64,000 nucleotides of DNA, taken from positions 628,578 to 692,577 of the forward strand of contig JADDTR010000012.1 of NCBI GenBank assembly GCA_015345905.1, given 5' to 3'. The notes beneath the pieces are model-generated. The model was not told the origin of the DNA, made no database searches, and saw only the letters and a list, made by a program, of their open reading frames with translations. Both the position numbers and the translations under genes were made by a program. The DNA is from Aotearoamyces nothofagi. Taxonomy: Eukaryota; Ascomycota; Leotiomycetes; Leotiales; Tympanidaceae. Below, in pieces: positions 59,667-64,000 of the stretch. Numbering within the stretch: the first letter of the stretch is position 1; each line of letters opens with the position of its first letter.

Positions 59667-61132
59667 CTATGATTTCTCACCCAACCATGTCTTCACGTCG
59701 TATTCCTTGCCCTCTTTTTCATACTCCTCCTGGCCCTCATGCTGTCCAGGTCTCCAGACCCTCGACACAGCCTTCCCGTTCTTATTCACAGTGGCTCTAA
59801 ACATGCCTCCACAATTATAATCCGCCACGATATGATTGACGGCGCTCCTGATCCTTCCATCTTCATCCTTGACTACGATGGACTCGACACCAATCATGCC
59901 CCCTTCGCCCTCGCCAGTCTTCCCCCATCTGTCACCGGCACTCTTGACGAGGTCTCCGCCACAACCAGTGATTTCACTCAGGGATTTCTTCAGCGAAGTA
60001 TTTCCTCGATACCGCGCAATGGCAGAGGTGGTGCGGGTGGCATTAAGTCGCAGAAAGGAGTCGCCACTGCCGGTGCCTGATATTGCTGTGCTTCTCGTAA
60101 CCGTAGCACCCTTTTTCACCAGACTTGGATCTTTCTCTTCAATCGGCTCTGGGGTGTGTATCGCCAGACTGGGTAGGCAATCTGCCAGCAGGCCCTTCGG
60201 TGTTTCCGAGAGTACTAATGCCGGCCCACTCTGCTTAAACATCTCTTCTTCCTCTGACGAATAGCTCTCCTCCCATTCCTCGGCCCAGAAGCCTGCGCCC
60301 AACGTGGCCGTATCTCCAATACGACCCGAGAGCTTGTTGGTCATGCCTCCTGTAGACGTTGCTACGGCGCACACGCCGTCGGCATCTAGAGCGACAGCAC
60401 CACATGTTCCCTGCGGCACAAACCCATCGACATCCCAACCCACAAGGCCCTCTCCACTCTTCTCCCTTTCCAACCCCTCCACATGCTCATCCCATCTCTC
60501 CTGGACGAAGAAGTATCCCGGGTCTACAATCTCCAGTCCCCATTTCCTCGCCAGCTTCTCTGCTCCTTCGCCGTGAAGCTGCGAGTGCCCCTGCGCACCA
60601 CCACTAGGAGGTAGGTTCATGGCCTCTCCGTCTACTACCATCGGCCCTCGGTGTTCGCCATTCCCGCTCTCGAGATCCCTCTCTCCGCGGATGAGCATCT
60701 CGCGCGCCAACTTGATCGGGTTCTTGACATGTCGGAGTCCCATCAATCCCACGCCACGCTTCTTCTTGCCCCGCGACACCATGACCGATGCTTCGAGCTC
60801 GTTGGCTCCCTCTCTAGTAAAGACCGCGCCTTCATAATATCTGTTAGCTTTCAGCACCACCCGTTGGAATCGACAGAGCCCATACCTTTCCCGCTGTTGA
60901 AGAGCGGGTTGTTCTCCAATTGCTCGACGGCATACGTCACGGTATCGAGCGCATCGTTTCCCGAGAGCAGAAACTGGTAAGTCTGAGCGAGGACGGAGAG
61001 GAGCGCGGAGTGGTATTCGTTGTACGCGGATACGGGTAGGTTGGCGGGCGTGATGTTTCCTGCTCCACCGTGGATGATGAGGCGGGGAGTAATCTTCCTC
61101 TCATGATGCGCTTCTGCGCGCTTATATTCCAT
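59667..61132 (-). CDS. Isoaspartyl peptidase / L-asparaginase family (N-terminal nucleophile hydrolase)
   Basis: 469 residues from exons 61132-60886 and 60829-59667, with a 56-nt intron. N-terminal half: [35 protein letters not shown], then [16 protein letters not shown] after splicing. The predicted autocleavage site and nucleophile is T224 in [15 protein letters not shown], followed by [28 protein letters not shown], the substrate-pocket signature of plant-type asparaginases. [11 protein letters not shown] near the end of the beta subunit replaces the more usual GNGD form. Two insertions (acidic [13 protein letters not shown] and a region before TGCGG) make it longer than the usual 320-350 residues. 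It should hydrolyse asparagine or isoaspartyl dipeptides after self-cleavage. The cellular role is unknown. Confidence 0.9.
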
Positions 61133-61619
61133 GCTGATAATATATGGTCATGCTACTGTTTACTGATATAGGAGGAGGGGAAATGAAGCAAGTTGAATGA
61201 TGGATGGCGACGGTTTCAAGAGTTCGTAGGTGGGCTAACCTACGCTAGTAGTTCTGCTGACCAATGCTAGATCCATCTTTCGTGGGTAATAATCAACTGA
61301 GGATAAGTTAGTTATACAGTAGTAAGCTAATCTATAAATTGAGATTCTTCTAAACTATCCTGGAGATTGGAAATTCCTAATCGGCGCTTATCGTGCTTTG
61401 ACACATGGCGCCACAATCAAGAGTTTGGTATCACCGTTAACATGCTATGCTACTGAAACGATAAGAATTATTTTTAACATGTTTATCATATGCCTATGCT
61501 GGATTTATCTCATGGCTAAATCGTTGTTAGGAATGCAAAATAGATCTCCTGGGATGAGGTTCCCCAAATCGTAACTCATAACTCATACCAACCTCCTACT
61601 CCAAGAATCCAAAATGCTT
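61133..61619. other. Spacer between asparaginase and His-rich membrane protein genes
   Basis: Both neighbours are on the minus strand. AT-rich; no gene seen. Confidence 0.6.
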
Positions 61620-63182
61620 CTACACCTCAATCATCCGAGGCCTGTGATGACTGCTTCTAGACTTCACCTTAACCTCCTCGCTCTTATTCGACGCGTGCTT
61701 CTTGAACAGCACCGTCAAAGCTGACGGCTTCTTCTTTTTCTCCTTGCTGTGCTTGGGCTCTTTCCTATGCCTCACTGTACTCTCCGTCTTTACGCTTCTC
61801 CCACTTCTTGTAGTCTCGGAGACTATGCTCTTTTCTGTCATGCTTCGTGGGACCTCCTTGCCTTTAATTGTACTGGCGCTGCTACCATCGATTGATGGAG
61901 CGCCTCGGTCCATTCTCTCGTCTCTCGCACGGTCTCGGATCCTCTCTTTTCTGATCCTAGTAGCCGCTGGTGTTATGTACTCTCCATCCACACTTGTAGC
62001 CACGCTCTGTGTATCCACTCCTGCAATGCCTCTCCTCCAGTTTTCAATGCTGCCTACGTCACCATCAAATGCCATTGCCTCCTCCGGACGATTGGCTTCT
62101 TCTTTCTTCTCGGTAAGGTCCTTCTGGATCTTTTTGATGATCTTGTACCCGCCAAACATCACAATCGTGACACCAACAGCGACACCACCGGCGATGAGGA
62201 ATTGAGGGGACGCGAGCAAGGCGAATATCACAGGCGCGGATCCCTTCAGCGCCGTCAATATGCCCGGGCTCATCTTTCTCAGAACATTTGAGATCTCGGC
62301 AAGTGTAAGGGCAACAGCAGCCATTGCGTCGGGGTTCTTCTGTAAAGACGACATTACCGTAGTGGCAGAATATTGGACGCATTGTGCCTCAATCATCAAG
62401 TTGTCAAGCTTTGACATTAGCCCCTGAAGCTCTTGGTCACTTTCTGCTGGAGGTGGAGGTAGTCCGGATGGGGGAGGAGGGATGTCGCCGTATGCAAGAT
62501 GCATGTCAACCTCCTCTTTGTCCAAATTCGGACTCGTCATCGAACGTTGTGGTGGAGCATGTCTAGCGGGATGACTACTGGATTCGCGGAGAGGGTTATC
62601 TGTGTGTCGGCGGACCAATTCTGGGGGTAACATGTCGACAGTTTCATAATATGGTCGCTGGTATATAAGTTGAGAGTGAGCCAAAGGTGGTTGTGGACTC
62701 CGAGGTCTGTGATCGCCATGGTGCGAGCCATGATGGGAGCTATGATGATCGCCATAATGCGAGCCGTGGTGGGAGCCATGATGGGAGCTTCGGTGGGAGC
62801 TTCGGTGGGAACTAGCAACACTGCCTTCAGGCACTTGAGAAAGGTTACCCTGTGTTAGGGCTGGCTGCAGTGGCCCTTCTATTTCTCGGTGTCTGGATCG
62901 GTGTCGGTGAGAGTGTCTAGATGATGCTATCGACTGTGTATCGTCCAGGTGTGCTTCATGAAGCCTTCGGGCCAATCTATCCTGTTCTCTCTGGTGATAT
63001 TCAGCCTTGAGCTCGGCCTTTTTTTCGTTATAGGCATCTTTGGCATCTTTGAAGATGTTGACGAGGTGTTTGCTCTAAAGGCTGTTAGCAAATTAAGGGG
63101 ACATACGGAACTGGTGATTACTTACAGTGCTGACGACTTTCCCAGACTTGTTGACAATTGAGATAGTCTCAATAATGGGCAT
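61620..63182 (-). CDS. Uncharacterised fungal membrane protein with His/Ser/Gly repeat
   Basis: 503 residues from exons 63182-63126 (MPIIETISIVNKSGKVVST) and 63074-61620. The N-terminus and the following SKHLVNIFKDAKDAYNEKKAELKAEYH are of a type I associate with a conserved filamentous-fungal family of unknown function. Residues 107-142 are a His/Ser/Gly repeat (SSHRSSHHGSHHGSHYGDHH type) with about 14 His in 36 residues. A helical region (about 230-290, with LMSKLDNLMIEAQCVQYSA) leads to a hydrophobic segment (about 299-327, VIFALLASPQFLIAGGVAVG) that could cross a membrane once or form a hairpin. The tail is highly basic and Ser-rich. No catalytic motif is seen. The repeat might bind metal, which is an inference. 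Confidence 0.8.
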
Positions 63183-64000
63183 GGCGAAGATGTTGTAGGG
63201 GCTGGGGTTGTAAAACGAAGTCCAGCTCCGCTATATAAGTCGGCGTGGTCGGTAGGGTAGATCTTTGATCGTCAGGGATGCGATAAGAGCGGTGAATGTA
63301 AAAGGTGTAGAGTATGATTCTTGAATGTAAAGGTAGCCAGCATCGAGGGAGGTATATACAACAATGCCCAAGACCTTCCTCGAAGAGAAACGTCTATGCC
63401 TTGTTAAAACAACAAAGCGATAACGACGCTTGCAGTCTAGTCGCTTTGTTGTTTTGAAGGATGGCGAAGGAGAGACGGTCTGATCATGAGGGCGACAATG
63501 CCTTATCGCGATTGGTCTGGAGTCGGTGTGTTAATTTATTCGATGAGATCCATAAGAGCAACTTGGCAGATGGAGACTGGAGAGACTGGGAAAGGCACGG
63601 GGAACGTGGGCATCCTTGGATAGCTAGTGGGCGGATCCAACGTGGTCGTCGCATCAGAGGGTGATGGGCAACTGCTGGCATGTTGTGATTGAATGGCCTT
63701 GTTACTTGTTCATGATAGCGCCGTGGATTAACAGCTAATCGCGCTCTTGATACATGTAGTACGGCGGGAGTGGATGTGGCGAACAATGAGGCGGTGCAAC
63801 CCTCGAATTTCGAAACGTAGCTAGAGGGAGGTTGAGTTGAGAGATGGCCATTGCCCATTACAGAAGAATCACATTTACTTTTCTTTTCGATAAATCGGAT
63901 TGCATTTGGCCCGAGAAACACCTATCAATACAAAAGAGACCATAAAACCTCCCGGTTTCCTTTTCATAACAAACGAAGTACTAGTACGCACTGTAGCATG
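63183..64000. other. Intergenic region to window end
   Basis: Contains the 5' flank of the His-rich protein gene. Only short, unsupported reading frames; no further gene begins before the end. Confidence 0.5.

Overview
The window is nuclear DNA of a filamentous ascomycete (Pezizomycotina). Genes are closely spaced on both strands. Introns are short (mostly about 47-130 nt), with GT/AG borders and CTAAC/CTGAC-like branch points. Several families point to filamentous fungi: a fungal phytochrome histidine kinase, a copper-fist regulator, an RGT1-type Zn2Cys6 factor, a DIM-2-like DNA methyltransferase and a two-domain Dug2 peptidase. I cannot name the genus from sequence alone. Exon borders were worked out by eye from splice signals, reading phase and family conservation.

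Layout. 1-5 kb: 3' part of the PP2A activator RRD1, orotate phosphoribosyltransferase URA5, and a small five-exon Ala/Pro/Glu-rich protein. 5.4-10.6 kb (-): phytochrome hybrid histidine kinase, divergent from (12.7-15 kb, +) an uninterrupted fusion of a short-chain dehydrogenase with a polysaccharide-deacetylase (CE4/NodB) domain. 15.2-19.7 kb: small SET methyltransferase (-), tiny membrane protein (+), copper-fist factor (-). 19.7-23.4 kb is largely gene-free and ends in the leader of an RGT1-like glucose regulator (23.5-25.9 kb, +). 26.3-32.4 kb: nitrilase-family hydrolase (-), a doubtful Cys-containing small protein with a decayed partial copy of its own 3' end beside it, and a sugar-alcohol-type SDR with a predicted mitochondrial presequence (-).

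32.4-38.1 kb is a gene-poor stretch rich in minisatellites and short palindromes. 38.1-64 kb is gene-dense: RSC9 (-), SLM1/2-like BAR-PH protein (+), TAPT1/Emp65 membrane protein (-), dienelactone hydrolase (+), DIM-2-like cytosine methyltransferase with two BAH domains (-), DUG2 (-), TIM17 (+), a Thr-nucleophile asparaginase (-) and a 503-residue membrane protein with a His/Ser/Gly repeat (-). An AT-rich gap at 56.6-58.6 kb holds a diverged 60-bp tandem repeat.

Most genes are unrelated housekeeping or regulatory functions, and no secondary-metabolite cluster, CRISPR, rRNA or convincing tRNA was seen. The best candidates for something undescribed are the SDR-CE4 fusion with its paired palindromes in a promoter region shared with phytochrome, the phytochrome's Leu at a normally Tyr chromophore-pocket position, the symmetrical phase-1 exon architecture of the small 4.1-4.9 kb gene, and the methyltransferase's PIP-like motif and PCP catalytic loop.
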